64,000 nt of DNA from CAWIJJ01 sp963836405 (GCA_963836405.1 CAWIJL010000006.1:186001-250000), one strand, 5' to 3'; numbered from the stretch's first letter, positions 16,455 to 25,952 are shown. Numbers and translations: made by a program. The notes: generated by a model not told the origin, from the letters alone.

Positions 16455-17525
16455 GTGCCGCAGCGGATCAGCCCTGCCCGAATCGCCGCGTTCGACATCC
16501 TGCGCAAGGTGCAGTCAGGCGGATACGCCTCCGACCTGCTGCACGAACAGACCGCAGCCATGGACTCGCGGGACGCAGGCCTGGCGGCGGAGATCGTTTT
16601 TGGCGTGCTGCGCTTTCAGGCGCAACTCGATTACCTTATCGATTTGTATTCCGGCAAGCCGCGCCGGCTCGACCCGGAAGTCCGCATCGCGCTGCGCATG
16701 GGCATATTCCAGCTTCGATATCTGGAGCGCATCCCTCCGCACGCCGCCGTGGCTGAATCCGTGGACCTGGTCAAACGTGCCCGGAAGAGTTCGGCGGCCA
16801 GCCTGGTGAATGCCATCTTGCGGAAGGTGAACCGCGACGAAGTCGAATGGCCGAGTCGCGAAGTGGAGCTATCCTGTCCCGAATGGCTACTGACCCGATG
16901 GGAACAGCACTACGGCAGGGACGCGGCGGAGGCGATTGCGCGGGCGGCTCTCGAAGAGCCGGTGAAATACTTCCGCGGCGGCCGCATGATGGACGTGGGC
17001 TCGCAATCCATCGTGCCCATGCTCGGTCTCGAACCGGGGCACCTCTTTCTCGACCTTTGCGCGGCCCCGGGCAATAAAACCGCGCAGGCGCTCGAGCAGG
17101 GCGTCCGAACCGTAGCTTGCGATCTTCACTTCCACCGCATCGCCGGGATGCGTGGAATCACGGAGAACCTGCTGGTGCTGGACGGAACGCGTCGGCTTCC
17201 GTTCGGCGTTCGATTCGACCGGATTCTGCTGGATGCGCCCTGCTGCGGGACGGGCACGCTGGGCCGAAACCCGGAAATCAAATGGCGGCTGCGGCCCGAG
17301 GATCTGGTGGACCTGCAGGGCCGGCAGGTGGCGCTGCTCCGGAACGCTCTCGATGCGCTCGTGCCCGGCGGCACCCTGGTCTATTCCACATGCTCGCTGG
17401 AACCGGAAGAAAACGAGGGGGTCGTGGAACCGGTGGCGGCCTCTCTTGTGGCGGAAACATGCCGCCGTCTGCCGGGGCGGGACGCCGGGGACGGCTTCTT
17501 CTCTGCTGTGATAAAATCACAATAG
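16455..17525 (+). CDS. rsmB: 16S rRNA (cytosine-967-C5)-methyltransferase RsmB-like, short form
   Basis: 356 residues from GTG 16455. An N-terminal NusB-like RNA-binding domain (about 1-135) is followed by a methyltransferase with LFLDLCAAPGNKTAQALE (SAM site), DAPCCGTGTLGRNPEIKW and YSTCSLEPEENE, which supply the two catalytic cysteines. E. coli RsmB has about 429 residues; here the stretch between the NusB domain and the SAM site is reduced to about 30 residues (EEPVKYFRGGRMMDVGSQSI), losing much of the linking subdomain. Expected to methylate 16S C967; the shortened linker may alter specificity. Followed 7 bp later by rpe. Confidence 0.88.
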   Translation: MPQRISPARIAAFDILRKVQSGGYASDLLHEQTAAMDSRDAGLAAEIVFGVLRFQAQLDYLIDLYSGKPRRLDPEVRIALRMGIFQLRYLERIPPHAAVAESVDLVKRARKSSAASLVNAILRKVNRDEVEWPSREVELSCPEWLLTRWEQHYGRDAAEAIARAALEEPVKYFRGGRMMDVGSQSIVPMLGLEPGHLFLDLCAAPGNKTAQALEQGVRTVACDLHFHRIAGMRGITENLLVLDGTRRLPFGVRFDRILLDAPCCGTGTLGRNPEIKWRLRPEDLVDLQGRQVALLRNALDALVPGGTLVYSTCSLEPEENEGVVEPVAASLVAETCRRLPGRDAGDGFFSAVIKSQ

Positions 17526-17532
17526 CCCGCAA

Positions 17533-18207
17533 ATGGTTGAAATCGTTCCTTCAATCCTCTCCGCGGACTTCGCCCGCCTGGCAGACGAGATCGCCGGCGT
17601 CGAACGGGGCGGAGCCTCCATGCTGCACCTCGACGTGATGGACGGCCATTTCGTGCCGAACCTTACGATCGGGCCGCCGGTTGTGGCTTCGATCCGCAAA
17701 TCCACACGGCTCCACCTGGACGTGCACCTGATGATCGAAAATCCGGAACGGTATGTCGAGGCGTTTGCGAAGGCAGGCGCCAATTCGGTGTCTGTCCACT
17801 GGGAGGCCTGCCGCCACCTGGATGGCGTGCTGGGACTGATTCGCGGCGCCGGTGCCATGGCCGGAGTGGTGCTCAACCCGGCGACGCCCGTTGCCGTTCT
17901 CGAGGATGTGCTGGAAGTGGCGGATTACGTGCTACTCATGAGCGTCAACCCTGGATTTGGCGGACAGAAGATGATTCCGTATGTGCTCGATAAAGTGCGG
18001 AAACTGTGTGCGATGCGGCGCGACAGGGGTTTAGGGCTGCCGATCGAGATCGACGGCGGCGTACATTCCGAGAACCTGGCGGAAGTGGTGAGGGCCGGGT
18101 GTGACTGGGTCGTCACAGGGTCGGCGGTGTTTCACAGCCCCGATCCGGAAGCGACCGTGCGCCAGATGCGAGAGATTGCGGCCAATGCCACCGCGATCCG
18201 GTGTTGA
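17533..18207 (+). CDS. rpe: Ribulose-phosphate 3-epimerase
   Basis: 224 residues, full length. TIM-barrel landmarks in order: PSILSADFARL, LDVMDGHFVPNLTIGPPVV, LDVHLMIENPERY, LLMSVNPGFGGQKMIP and EIDGGVHSENL, ending in VTGSAVF. Catalytic Asp residues lie in LDVMDGHF and EIDGG, and metal-binding His in DGHF and DVHLM. It interconverts ribulose 5-phosphate and xylulose 5-phosphate in the pentose phosphate pathway. Part of a plus-strand run rsmB-rpe-bamD. Confidence 0.96.
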   Translation: MVEIVPSILSADFARLADEIAGVERGGASMLHLDVMDGHFVPNLTIGPPVVASIRKSTRLHLDVHLMIENPERYVEAFAKAGANSVSVHWEACRHLDGVLGLIRGAGAMAGVVLNPATPVAVLEDVLEVADYVLLMSVNPGFGGQKMIPYVLDKVRKLCAMRRDRGLGLPIEIDGGVHSENLAEVVRAGCDWVVTGSAVFHSPDPEATVRQMREIAANATAIRC

Positions 18208-18228
18208 TAAGTTAGGGTGAGTGGATTC

Positions 18229-19446
18229 ATGACTTTTTCTAAAGCTTCCCAGATTGTTCTGTTCGCGTCGGTTGTGGTGGTGCTGCCGGGGTGCCGGCAC
18301 AAATACGCCAACACGATCGATAAGGACACCCAGCAGCCCGACAAGGTGCTGTTCGACATCGCGATCAAGGATCTCGAAAAGAGCCGGTTCGAGCGGGCGC
18401 GCCTGACGCTGCAAACGCTGATGAACACCTACGACACGAGCGAATACATGGCGAAAGCCAAGCTCGCTGTGGCGGATAGCTGGTACCGGCAGGGCGGAAG
18501 CTTGGGCTACGCGCAGGCCGAGGCGGAATACAAGGATTTCATCCTGTTCTATCCGAACATGGAAGAGGCGGCCGAAGCGCAGGGCAAAATTTGTCAGATG
18601 CAGTTCAAGCAGATGGAAAAGGCGGACCGCGACCCCACCCACGCGCTGCGGGCGGAAGACGAATGCCGGCAGCTCGTGACCCAGTTCCCCAACAGCAAGT
18701 TCGCTCCGGAAGCGCAACAGATGCTTCGCGACATTCAGGAAGTGCTGGCGGAGAAGGAATTCAAGGTCGGCGCCTTCTATCACACGAAGGGGAGCTTCCC
18801 GGCGGCGGCCAACCGTTTGCAGGGCGTTTCCGACCAGTACCCGCTGTACAGCAAGGCGGACGAGGCATTGTGGCTGCAAGCGGATGCGTATCGCAAGATG
18901 GGCGACCGGTTTGAGCCGCAGCAGGCGTCGGCGTATATGCGGATCGTGCGCGACTACCCCCTGAGCATTCACGTGGATGAGGCCAAGGCGCGTCTGCAAG
19001 CGATGAACAGGGCGATTCCGGAGAGCGATCCCGTGGCCGAGGCGCGGATGAAGTACGAGCAGGAAAACCGCGAGCGGCGCGGGTTGATGAGCAAGATTTG
19101 GGGACCGTTCAGCGGCAGCCCCGATATGACAGCCGCCGCCAAGTCCGGCAGTCCGCAAATGACGGGATTCCGGCCCACGATTCCGGTGACCGTTCCGCCG
19201 AGCGCGGGCGGAACGCTGGGCGTCACAGACGTCGGCGTTGCAGTCGCCGCAGACCCGAGCGCGATCGATAGCAGCCCGGATGCGCGCGCCAATCCTCCCG
19301 CCGGGGCTGCCACTACTCCCGAAGCCGCGCCTGCCGACGGCGCCAAACCCGAAGCCGCGCCGTCCAAGAACGACAGCAAGAAGAAGGCGCCGGCCAAGAA
19401 CTCCAAGAAGGACTCGAAAGACAAGAATCCGCCCGCCAAACCATGA
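18229..19446 (+). CDS. bamD: Outer membrane assembly lipoprotein BamD-like
   Basis: 405 residues from ATG 18229, chosen because AGGGTGAG (18214-18221) is 7 nt upstream; GTG 18217 overlaps that site. Signal peptide with lipobox LPGC (C22). TPR-like repeats follow: FDIAIKDLEKSRFERARLTLQTLM, YAQAEAEYKDFILFYP, HTKGSFPAAANRLQGVSDQYP. BamD belongs to the BAM complex that inserts beta-barrels into the outer membrane. The last 100 or so residues are low complexity, rich in Ala/Pro, ending in a lysine-rich tail (KKKAPAKNSKKDSKDKNP) absent from E. coli BamD (245 residues). Confidence 0.86.
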   Translation: MTFSKASQIVLFASVVVVLPGCRHKYANTIDKDTQQPDKVLFDIAIKDLEKSRFERARLTLQTLMNTYDTSEYMAKAKLAVADSWYRQGGSLGYAQAEAEYKDFILFYPNMEEAAEAQGKICQMQFKQMEKADRDPTHALRAEDECRQLVTQFPNSKFAPEAQQMLRDIQEVLAEKEFKVGAFYHTKGSFPAAANRLQGVSDQYPLYSKADEALWLQADAYRKMGDRFEPQQASAYMRIVRDYPLSIHVDEAKARLQAMNRAIPESDPVAEARMKYEQENRERRGLMSKIWGPFSGSPDMTAAAKSGSPQMTGFRPTIPVTVPPSAGGTLGVTDVGVAVAADPSAIDSSPDARANPPAGAATTPEAAPADGAKPEAAPSKNDSKKKAPAKNSKKDSKDKNPPAKP

Positions 19447-20165
19447 GCCGCATCCTGCTGGTTGACGACAGTACGCATGCGCAAAGGATGGGAGAACGCA
19501 TCCTGGCCGACGAAGGGTACGAGGTCGTCACCGTCAGCAACGCCGAGTCCGCGTTGATCCGCCTGGAGGACGTGGACCCGGACCTGGTTCTCGCCGATAC
19601 GGTAATGCCGGGCCGGACCGGGTTCGAGCTCTGCCAGTACATCAAGATGAATCCCAGGCACCGCCACGTTCGGGTGGTGCTCACTGCCGGTGTCCTGGAG
19701 CCGCTCGAAGACGAGCAGGTTTCGCGGGTTCAGGCGGACGGCGCGCTGAAGAAGCCGTTCGAAGCCAGCGTGCTGCTGGCCACCGTGAAGCCACTGGCGG
19801 AAGCCGCGACCCGGGAACGGGCGGAGAATCCCGATGCCGGCAGGAAGGGTACGGCAGCCGCAACGGAAAACCGGGAAGCCGTCATCCCGTTCGTGGCAGT
19901 GGTGGACCGGGAGCAGATCCGCGCCGCGGTGACCGTCGCTTTGGATGCGGCCATGGATTCGCTGGTGGATGAGATTGCCCGGCGCGTCGTCACCGTGCTC
20001 GCGATCGCAAAAATCCGCGCCGCCCGAGGCGCCCGCCATTCCCGACCTGCCTGCCGCAAGGCCGGCGGCGGAACCTCGTCCGCCGCGGGTTGTCGACAAC
20101 GTACGCCGGGTGAATCCGCTGCGCGTCCGCTCCAGTTCCGTCCTGGGGCTGGACATCGGCCATGA
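19443..20165 (+). CDS. Response regulator receiver protein, C-terminus frameshifted
   Basis: Starts ATGA-coupled to bamD. Receiver domain at residues 1-120: DD pair in ILLVDDSTHAQ, phosphoacceptor Asp in DLVLADTVMPG (about D53), and K in GALKKPFE. There is no DNA-binding domain; a helix-rich tail with two similar segments follows (REQIRAAVTVALDAAMDSLVDEIARRV). The last part, in the frame given, is arginine-rich nonsense. Removing one A from AAAAA at 20009-20013 switches to a frame ending at 20187 with a natural proline-rich tail (AIPDLPAARPAAEPRPPRV), so the true end is probably 20187. Confidence 0.78.
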   Translation: MSRILLVDDSTHAQRMGERILADEGYEVVTVSNAESALIRLEDVDPDLVLADTVMPGRTGFELCQYIKMNPRHRHVRVVLTAGVLEPLEDEQVSRVQADGALKKPFEASVLLATVKPLAEAATRERAENPDAGRKGTAAATENREAVIPFVAVVDREQIRAAVTVALDAAMDSLVDEIARRVVTVLAIAKIRAARGARHSRPACRKAGGGTSSAAGCRQRTPGESAARPLQFRPGAGHRP

Positions 20166-20192
20166 CGATCCGTCATCCTCTTCCTGAAGAAT

Positions 20193-20693
20193 ATGCCCGA
20201 CAACAGTTTTGACGTCGTTTCGAAAATTGAAATACCGGAAGTGCTAAACGCCGTGCAACAGGCGCTCAAGGAGATTCACCAGCGGTACGATCTCAAGGAC
20301 TCGCACTCCAATATCGAGCTGAAGGAGAAGGAGAACAAGATCCTTCTTGCCAGCAAGGACGAGTTCAAGCTCAAGGCGGTGGTGGACATCCTGGAATCGA
20401 AGCTGGTGAAGCGCCAGGTGCCCTTGAAGGGCCTGTCGTACGGAGAGATCACGCCCGCGGCGTCGTCCACGGTGCGGCAGGAGATCTCATTGCAGCAGGG
20501 CATCACCACGGAAAAAGCGCGCGAGATCGTGAAGCGGATCAAGGATAGCAAACTCAAGGTGCAGGCCTCGATTCAGGGAGATTTCGTGCGCGTGTCCGGG
20601 CGCGACCGGGACACGCTGCAATCGGCGATCAAGCTGCTGCGCGAGAACGATTTCGGCATCGACATGCAGTTCACCAACTACCGCACGAACTGA
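20193..20693 (+). CDS. YajQ family nucleotide-binding protein
   Basis: 166 residues, full length. It begins NSFDVVSKIEIPEVLNAVQQ, contains RYDLKDSHSNIELKEKENKI and ISLQQGITTEKAREIVKRIKDSKLKVQASIQGD, and ends with RDTLQSAIKLLRENDFGIDMQFTNYR, all typical of YajQ/UPF0234. The family has two ferredoxin-like domains; a Xanthomonas member binds cyclic di-GMP and affects gene expression. Whether this one does is not visible. It lies directly after the response regulator and before a hydrolase. Confidence 0.94.
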   Translation: MPDNSFDVVSKIEIPEVLNAVQQALKEIHQRYDLKDSHSNIELKEKENKILLASKDEFKLKAVVDILESKLVKRQVPLKGLSYGEITPAASSTVRQEISLQQGITTEKAREIVKRIKDSKLKVQASIQGDFVRVSGRDRDTLQSAIKLLRENDFGIDMQFTNYRTN

Positions 20694-20695
20694 CG

Positions 20696-21345
20696 GTGGC
20701 GCGACGCATCGAATCGCTGGAGATCGCCGGTCCGGCCGGGCGGCTCGAAGCACTGCTCGAAGAGCCCGACGACCGCCCGGCTCACACGGCGGCGGTTCTC
20801 TGCCATCCGCACCCCCTGTTCGGCGGAACGATGCACAACAAGGTGGTCTTCCGCATGGCGCGCGGCCTGCGGAGGGCGGGCATCGTGGTGCTGCGCTTCA
20901 ATTTCCGCGGGGTTGGGTTGAGCCAGGGCGAGCACGGCCACCTCGAAGGCGAAATCGAGGATGCGCGCGCGGCACTCGACTGGGTTCGTCAACGGTACGC
21001 CGCCCTCCCCTATGCGCTGGCCGGGTTCTCGTTCGGAGCGCGCGCCATTACGCGGCTCGGATGCAAGGCGGAAGACGCGCGTTTTCTTCTGGCGGCCGGA
21101 TTTCCCACGCGTCATGGACCGGTCGAGTATCTGGAAGGAATGCGTCGCGCCGAAGATATTCATTCAGAGCACGCACGATCAATACGGTCCGCGCGCGGAA
21201 CTGGAATCGCAGTTCGCCCGGTTTGCGCAGCCGAAGCGGATCGAATGGATTGAGGCGAGCGGACCACTTCTTCGCCGGAGCGCTCCCGGAGGTGGAAGAG
21301 CGTACGCTGGCGGTGGCAGGCGGTCTCCCTGGCGGGGCCTCCTAG
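20696..21345 (+). CDS. Alpha/beta hydrolase, two frameshifts
   Basis: Starts GTG 20696, 2 bp after yajQ. CHPHPLFGGTMHNKVVF (about 36-52), the nucleophile elbow GFSFGAR with S112, and IVVLRFNFRGVGLSQGEH identify the small bacterial alpha/beta hydrolase family. The frame fails twice, each time by one extra base: removing one G at 21137-21138 restores YLEECVAPKIFIQSTHDQYGP, and one G at 21261-21262 restores WIEASDHFFAGALPEVEE, with the family's active-site Asp and His. Repaired, the protein is about 215 residues. Either the sequence has over-calls or the gene is broken. Substrate unknown. Confidence 0.78.
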
Positions 21346-21349
21346 CTCG

Positions 21350-21688
21350 CTATTTTTCGCGCGTGAGCCTGACTTCGCCGCGTGCATCGATCTGGCCAGA
21401 GTCTTCGTGAAAATCCGCCTCGCCGGCGCGCAGGACAAGGTATCCGTCGCAGCTTTGGGCGTTGTTTCCGCCGGTAGCGACGCAAATCGGCGTCCTGATT
21501 TCGACGCTCCCTTTCAGGTGGACGATCGCGGGAAATTGCGCGGCGCGTTCGATTTCGAAGGCGGCGAGGGAAATGGGCCGGACGCCGGTCAGGGTGGCAA
21601 CAGACAGAACTTTGCGTTGAGTATCCGCCCGGTCCTGGGCGGCGAGGCAGAACGCGAAAGTCACAATCGCGGCGAGAAGCGGTTTCAT
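21350..21688 (-). CDS. Small secreted LptA/OstA-like protein
   Basis: 112 residues starting MKPLLAAIVTFAFCLAAQD, a signal peptide. The second half has AIVHLKGSVEIRTPICV and YLVLRAGEADFHEDSGQIDARGEVRLT. The pattern of a pre-strand Asp, a short turn and ARGxVxL is the OstA/LptA repeat that carries lipopolysaccharide across the periplasm. It is shorter than LptA and not linked to other lpt genes, so it may be a stand-alone single-repeat form. It converges on the frameshifted hydrolase. Confidence 0.65.
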   Translation of the reverse strand: MKPLLAAIVTFAFCLAAQDRADTQRKVLSVATLTGVRPISLAAFEIERAAQFPAIVHLKGSVEIRTPICVATGGNNAQSCDGYLVLRAGEADFHEDSGQIDARGEVRLTREK

Positions 21689-21818
21689 CGCGAATTCTCC
21701 TTGTACGGCTGTGGTGACGCGGCGACAGCGGGACGCGTTTCAAGGTTCCATGATTTACCTGGGTGCTGCACGGACCCCCTGCTCCAGTCCATACTGTTCT
21801 GAAGGCGGATCCTGAGAA

Positions 21819-24321
21819 ATGGCGACAACGAAGACGGTATTGCTTTGCGCGGCGTGGTCGGCGCTGATGAGGGCGCAGCCGGCTCCGGCTCCTACACCGG
21901 CGCCCACCCCGACCCCCACGATCGCGACCCGCACGGCGGCGATGCGCAAAATGCCTGGCTATTTCCCCCTGTACTGGGACGAGAAGACGGGCAAGATGTG
22001 GCTGGAGATCGACAAGTTCGATACCGAGTTTCTGTACGTCGATTCCCTGCCGGCGGGCATGGGGTCCAACGATATCGGCCTCGACCGGGGACAGATCGGC
22101 GACTCCCGCGTCGTCAAATTTCAGCGCAGCGGGCCGAAAATCCTGATGGTCGAGCCGAACTACCGGTTCCGCGCGATCGGCGGCAGTGCCGATGAGAAGC
22201 GCGCCGTCGAGGAGTCGTTTGCGCAGTCGGTGCTGTGGGGCTTCGACGTGCAGGCGGAGGAGGGCGGGCGCGTGCTGGTGGATGCGACCGCATTCTACAT
22301 GCGCGACGCGCACGATGTGCCCCGGTCGATCCAGCGCGCGCAACCCGTGGGAGGCGCGCCCCAGCTTGCTTCCGGGGGACCGCCGTTTCACCTCGACCCT
22401 ACGCGCAGCGCGTTCTATCTGGAGCAAACCAAGAATTTTCCGAAGAATACTGAAGTCGAGACCACGCTGACGTTCACGGGCGATAATCCCAACTCCTTTG
22501 TGCGGGAGGTGACGCCCACGCCCGAGTCGGTCACCGTGCGCGAGCATCACTCGTTTATCGAACTGCCGGGACCCGGATTTCAGCCGCGGGCGTTCGACCC
22601 GCGCGCGGGTTACTTCGGGACCTCGTTTGTAGACTATTCGAAACCGCTTACCGAGCAGATCGGCCAGCGGCTGATCAACCGTCACCGCCTCCAGAAGAAG
22701 GACCCGGCCGCGGCGGTGAGCGAACCCGTGGAGCCGATTGTCTATTATCTGGATCGCGCCGCTCCCGAGCCGGTGCGGTCCGCCCTGCTCGAAGGCGCGC
22801 GCTGGTGGAACCAGGCGTTCGAAGCCGCGGGTTACAAGGACGCTTTTCGCGTGGAGCTGCTGCCCGAGGGAGCCGACCCGATGGACGTCCGCTACAACCT
22901 GATCCAGTGGGTGCACCGTTATTCGCGCGGCTGGTCGTATGGTTCGTCCATTTCCGACCCGCGCACCGGCGAGATCATCAAGGGGCAGGTTACTCTCGGC
23001 TCGCTGCGCGCCCGCCAGGACTACATGATCATGGAAGGCGTGCTCGCTCCCTACGAGGAAGGCAAACCGGCATCGCCCGAAATGGAGCGTGTGGCCCTGG
23101 CGCGGCTCAGGCAACTCGCCGCGCACGAAGTGGGGCACACGCTGGGACTCGCGCACAACTACGCCGCCAGCATCCGGAACCGCTCCAGCGTGATGGACTA
23201 CCCGCCTCCGGTGATGAGCCTGAACGGCCCGGGCGCTCCGGACCTTTCGCAGGCGTACGCGGTGGGAATCGGCGAATGGGACAAGGTCGCGATCGAATAC
23301 GGTTACCGCGAATATCCCAAAGGGGGCCAATGAGAAGAAGGAGCTGGATGCACTCCTGCGCGGCGCCACCTCGCGCGGCCTGCTGTTTCTTTCCGATTCC
23401 GATGCCCGTCCCGAAGGCAGTGCGAGTCCCGTAGCGCACCTCTGGGATTCGGGCACAAACGCGGTGGACGAATTGAACCGCATCATGGAAGTGCGCGCGC
23501 GCGTGCTCGGCCGGTTCTCGGCAAATAATATCCGCGAAGGCGAGCCGATGAGCCGGCTGGAAGACGTGCTGGTCCCGGTGTACCTGCTGCACCGCTACCA
23601 GACGGAGGCGGCGGCGAAGGTGCTGGGAGGCGTGAATTACACCTACGCCTTGCGCGGCGACGGGCAGAAGGTGCTCGAACGGGTTCCGGGCGCCGAGCAG
23701 CGGCGCGCCATGCAGGCGCTGCTGCGGACGGTCAGCCCGGGAGTCCTCACGGTGCCCGCCAGCGTGCTTGCCCTGATTCCGCCCACTGCCTTCGGGTATT
23801 CGCGCTCGCGGGAGAATTTTCGTAACCATACCGGCCTGACGTTCGACCCGTTGGGAGCGGCCGAATCCGCCGCATCTATCACCGTCGGGCTGATTCTCAA
23901 TCCGGAACGCGCCGCGCGCCTGGTCCAGTATCACGCCGAAGATGCCACCCAGCCGGGGCTGGACGAGGTGCTGGACAGCCTGCTCGCGGCGACCTGGAAA
24001 GCGCAGCCGGCGGCGGGTCTTTCCGGCCAGGTGCAGCGGTCCGTGGATACGGTTGTTCTTTATGAACTGATGGTGCTGGCCGCGAACGACCGGGCCGCGC
24101 CGCAGGCACGCGCCACGGCGCTCGGCAAATTGAGCAGGCTGCGGGAGTGGCTGACGGCGCAGGCGCCGGCGGATGCCGGGCTGCGGGCGTTCTATCAGTT
24201 CGGCGCGGCGCATATCAAGCGCTTTGAGACCAACCCCAAAGAGATCACGATTCCGCGTCCCGCCGAGCCGCCCCCAGGGCAGCCGATCGGCGCGGACGAT
24301 TGCATTTTTATCGCAAACTGA
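21819..24321 (+). CDS. Zinc-dependent metzincin-like metalloprotease, one frameshift
   Basis: The first frame (21819-23333) carries the active-site motif HEVGHTLGLAHN (H436, E437, H440, H446) and a downstream SVMDYPPP Met-turn. It ends at TGA soon after YREYPKGGQ. Removing one G from GGGGG at 23322-23326 continues through ANEKKELDALL to the second frame ending at 24321, giving about 833 residues. The N-terminus has a signal peptide and a Pro/Ala/Thr repeat stretch (about 20-35). This layout resembles acidobacterial and Bacteroidetes zinc proteases with DUF5117/DUF4953 regions; that family name is tentative. The C-terminal half is helix-rich, with no second active site. Confidence 0.82.
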
Positions 24322-24330
24322 GGAGGTGCC

Positions 24331-24681
24331 ATGAGCCACGCCGGAAACGATCGCAGAATCGACTACCTGGAGTTTCCCGCCACCGATATCGCCGGAACCA
24401 AGAAATTCTATGGCGATGTGTTCGGATGGGAGTTCCAAGACTGGGGCCCGGATTACACCAGCTTCAAGGACGGCCGCCTGAAGGGAGGTTTTTGGAAGGT
24501 CGACAAACCGCCCGCGCATGGTGTGCTGGTGGTGCTGTATGCCGCCGACCTGGAGGCCATAGAAAGCCAAATTCAGAAGGCGGGCGGAACTATTGTGAAG
24601 CCTACGTTCTCCTTTCCGGGCGGCCGCCGGTTCCACTTCAGCGACCCGAACGGCAATGAACTCGCGGTGTGGTCCGAATAG
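24331..24681 (+). CDS. VOC/glyoxalase-fold protein
   Basis: 116 residues with ribosome-binding site AGGAGGTG before the ATG. VOC landmarks: DYLEFPATDIAGTKKFYGDVFGWEF at the start and FHFSDPNGNELAVW at the end, where the DPxGNxxxxW segment includes the usual metal-ligand Glu. A single fold of two half-modules. Functions in the family include lyases, dioxygenases and antibiotic resistance, so no substrate can be given. It stops 2 bp before the convergent rhaA stop. Confidence 0.88.
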   Translation: MSHAGNDRRIDYLEFPATDIAGTKKFYGDVFGWEFQDWGPDYTSFKDGRLKGGFWKVDKPPAHGVLVVLYAADLEAIESQIQKAGGTIVKPTFSFPGGRRFHFSDPNGNELAVWSE

Positions 24682-24683
24682 CG

Positions 24684-25952
24684 TTAGCGCTTCGAGAGCA
24701 CGTCCTTTTCGTACTGCCGGACGCAGCCGAACCAGGCCGCGCCGGCGGGTGCGTTGTTGCGGGCGCAGTAGTGGTCCCACACGGCCATCCACGGCAGGCT
24801 CTTCTGCTCTTCGAGCATCATCAGCCGCTCTGTATAGTCGAGCCGGCGCTCGGCGTCCTGAAGCGCCTGCGCCGGTTCCAGCAGGGCGATGAGAAGCGCC
24901 TTGAGCATGTTGCGCGTGCCGATCACCCACGCGGCCACGCGATTGATGCTGGCATCGAAGTAGTCGAGCCCCACGTGGATGTCGCTGCCCAGCTTGCCGC
25001 TGCGCACCAGTTCGCGGGCGATGTTCATGAGTTCGTCGTCCAGGATCACCACGTGGTCGCTGTCCCACCGAACGGGCCGGCTGACGTGCAGCAGCAATCC
25101 CGGGCAGAACAGCAGCACCGAGGAGATTTTCTCGGAGATCATCTCCGTGGGGTGGTAGTGTCCGGCATCGAGCGTCAACAGTTTCCCGCGAGAGACGGCG
25201 TAGCCCAGGTAGAACTCGGCGGAACCGGCCGTGTAACTCTCGGCTCCGATGCCAAACAGCTTGGCCTCCACGGCGTCCAGGTGGAGGGCGGGGTCGATCG
25301 GTTCGAGAAAGATGCGGTCGAGCGAATCGATGAGCCGCTCGCGGGGTCCGGTCCGGTCTGCCGGGATGTCTTTGTACCCGTCCGGGATCCAGACATTGGT
25401 GACGGCGGCAGTGCCCAACTGGCGGCCCATTTCCGCGCCGATTCTCCGGCAGGCCCTACCGTGTTCGATCCAGAATTCGCGGATGGCCGGGTCCGTGTGG
25501 GTAAGGGTGAAACCGTCGGCCGCTTTCGGATGGGAAAAATAGGTCGGATTGAAGTCCATCCCGAGCCCGTTCTGTTTCGCCCAGTCGATCCAGCTCTGAA
25601 AATGTTTCGGCTCGATCCGGTCGCGCTCCACGTACACGCCGCCGTTGTCCAGATATGAAGCGTGCAGGTTGAGGCGGTGCTTTCCCGGCACCATGCTCAA
25701 GGCCATCTCGATGTCGGCGCGCAGTTCGGCGATGGTGCGGGCCTTGCCGGGATAGTTGCCGGTGGCCTGAATGCCGCCTCCGGAAAGCTGAGCGCCCGGC
25801 GTTTCGAAGCCGCCCACGTCGTCGCCCTGCCAGCAGTGCAGGGAGATGGGAATGCCGGCCAGTTGCTGAAGCGCGCGCTCGGTATCGACGCCGGCCTGCG
25901 CGTACATATCCCTGGCGATCTCGTATGCCTGTAACACGGAGTTTTCGGTCAT
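24684..25952 (-). CDS. rhaA: L-rhamnose isomerase
   Basis: 422 residues, typical length. It includes SLHCWQGDDVGGFE (about 37-50), NLHASYLDNGGVYVERDRIEPKHF, GMDFNPTYFSHPKAADGFTLTHTD, LLTLDAGHYHPTEMISEKISS and the C-terminal WVIGTRNMLKALLIALLEP. These carry the metal-binding Glu/Asp/His of the xylose-isomerase-like barrel. It converts L-rhamnose to L-rhamnulose, the step before rhaB. It is divergent from the kinase gene, with 61 bp between starts. No rhaD aldolase or rhamnose transporter is visible in the window. Confidence 0.96.
   Translation of the reverse strand: MTENSVLQAYEIARDMYAQAGVDTERALQQLAGIPISLHCWQGDDVGGFETPGAQLSGGGIQATGNYPGKARTIAELRADIEMALSMVPGKHRLNLHASYLDNGGVYVERDRIEPKHFQSWIDWAKQNGLGMDFNPTYFSHPKAADGFTLTHTDPAIREFWIEHGRACRRIGAEMGRQLGTAAVTNVWIPDGYKDIPADRTGPRERLIDSLDRIFLEPIDPALHLDAVEAKLFGIGAESYTAGSAEFYLGYAVSRGKLLTLDAGHYHPTEMISEKISSVLLFCPGLLLHVSRPVRWDSDHVVILDDELMNIARELVRSGKLGSDIHVGLDYFDASINRVAAWVIGTRNMLKALLIALLEPAQALQDAERRLDYTERLMMLEEQKSLPWMAVWDHYCARNNAPAGAAWFGCVRQYEKDVLSKR

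Noticed and set aside
2906..24321. Programmed +1 ribosomal frameshifting as explanation for the broken genes
   Set aside because: The five sites share no slippery or stop context of known programmed sites and lie in unrelated genes; homopolymer over-calls are simpler.
23107..25068. 653-codon minus-strand open frame
   Set aside because: Antisense to the metalloprotease and VOC genes and overlapping rhaA; composition is arginine-rich and has no recognisable fold.
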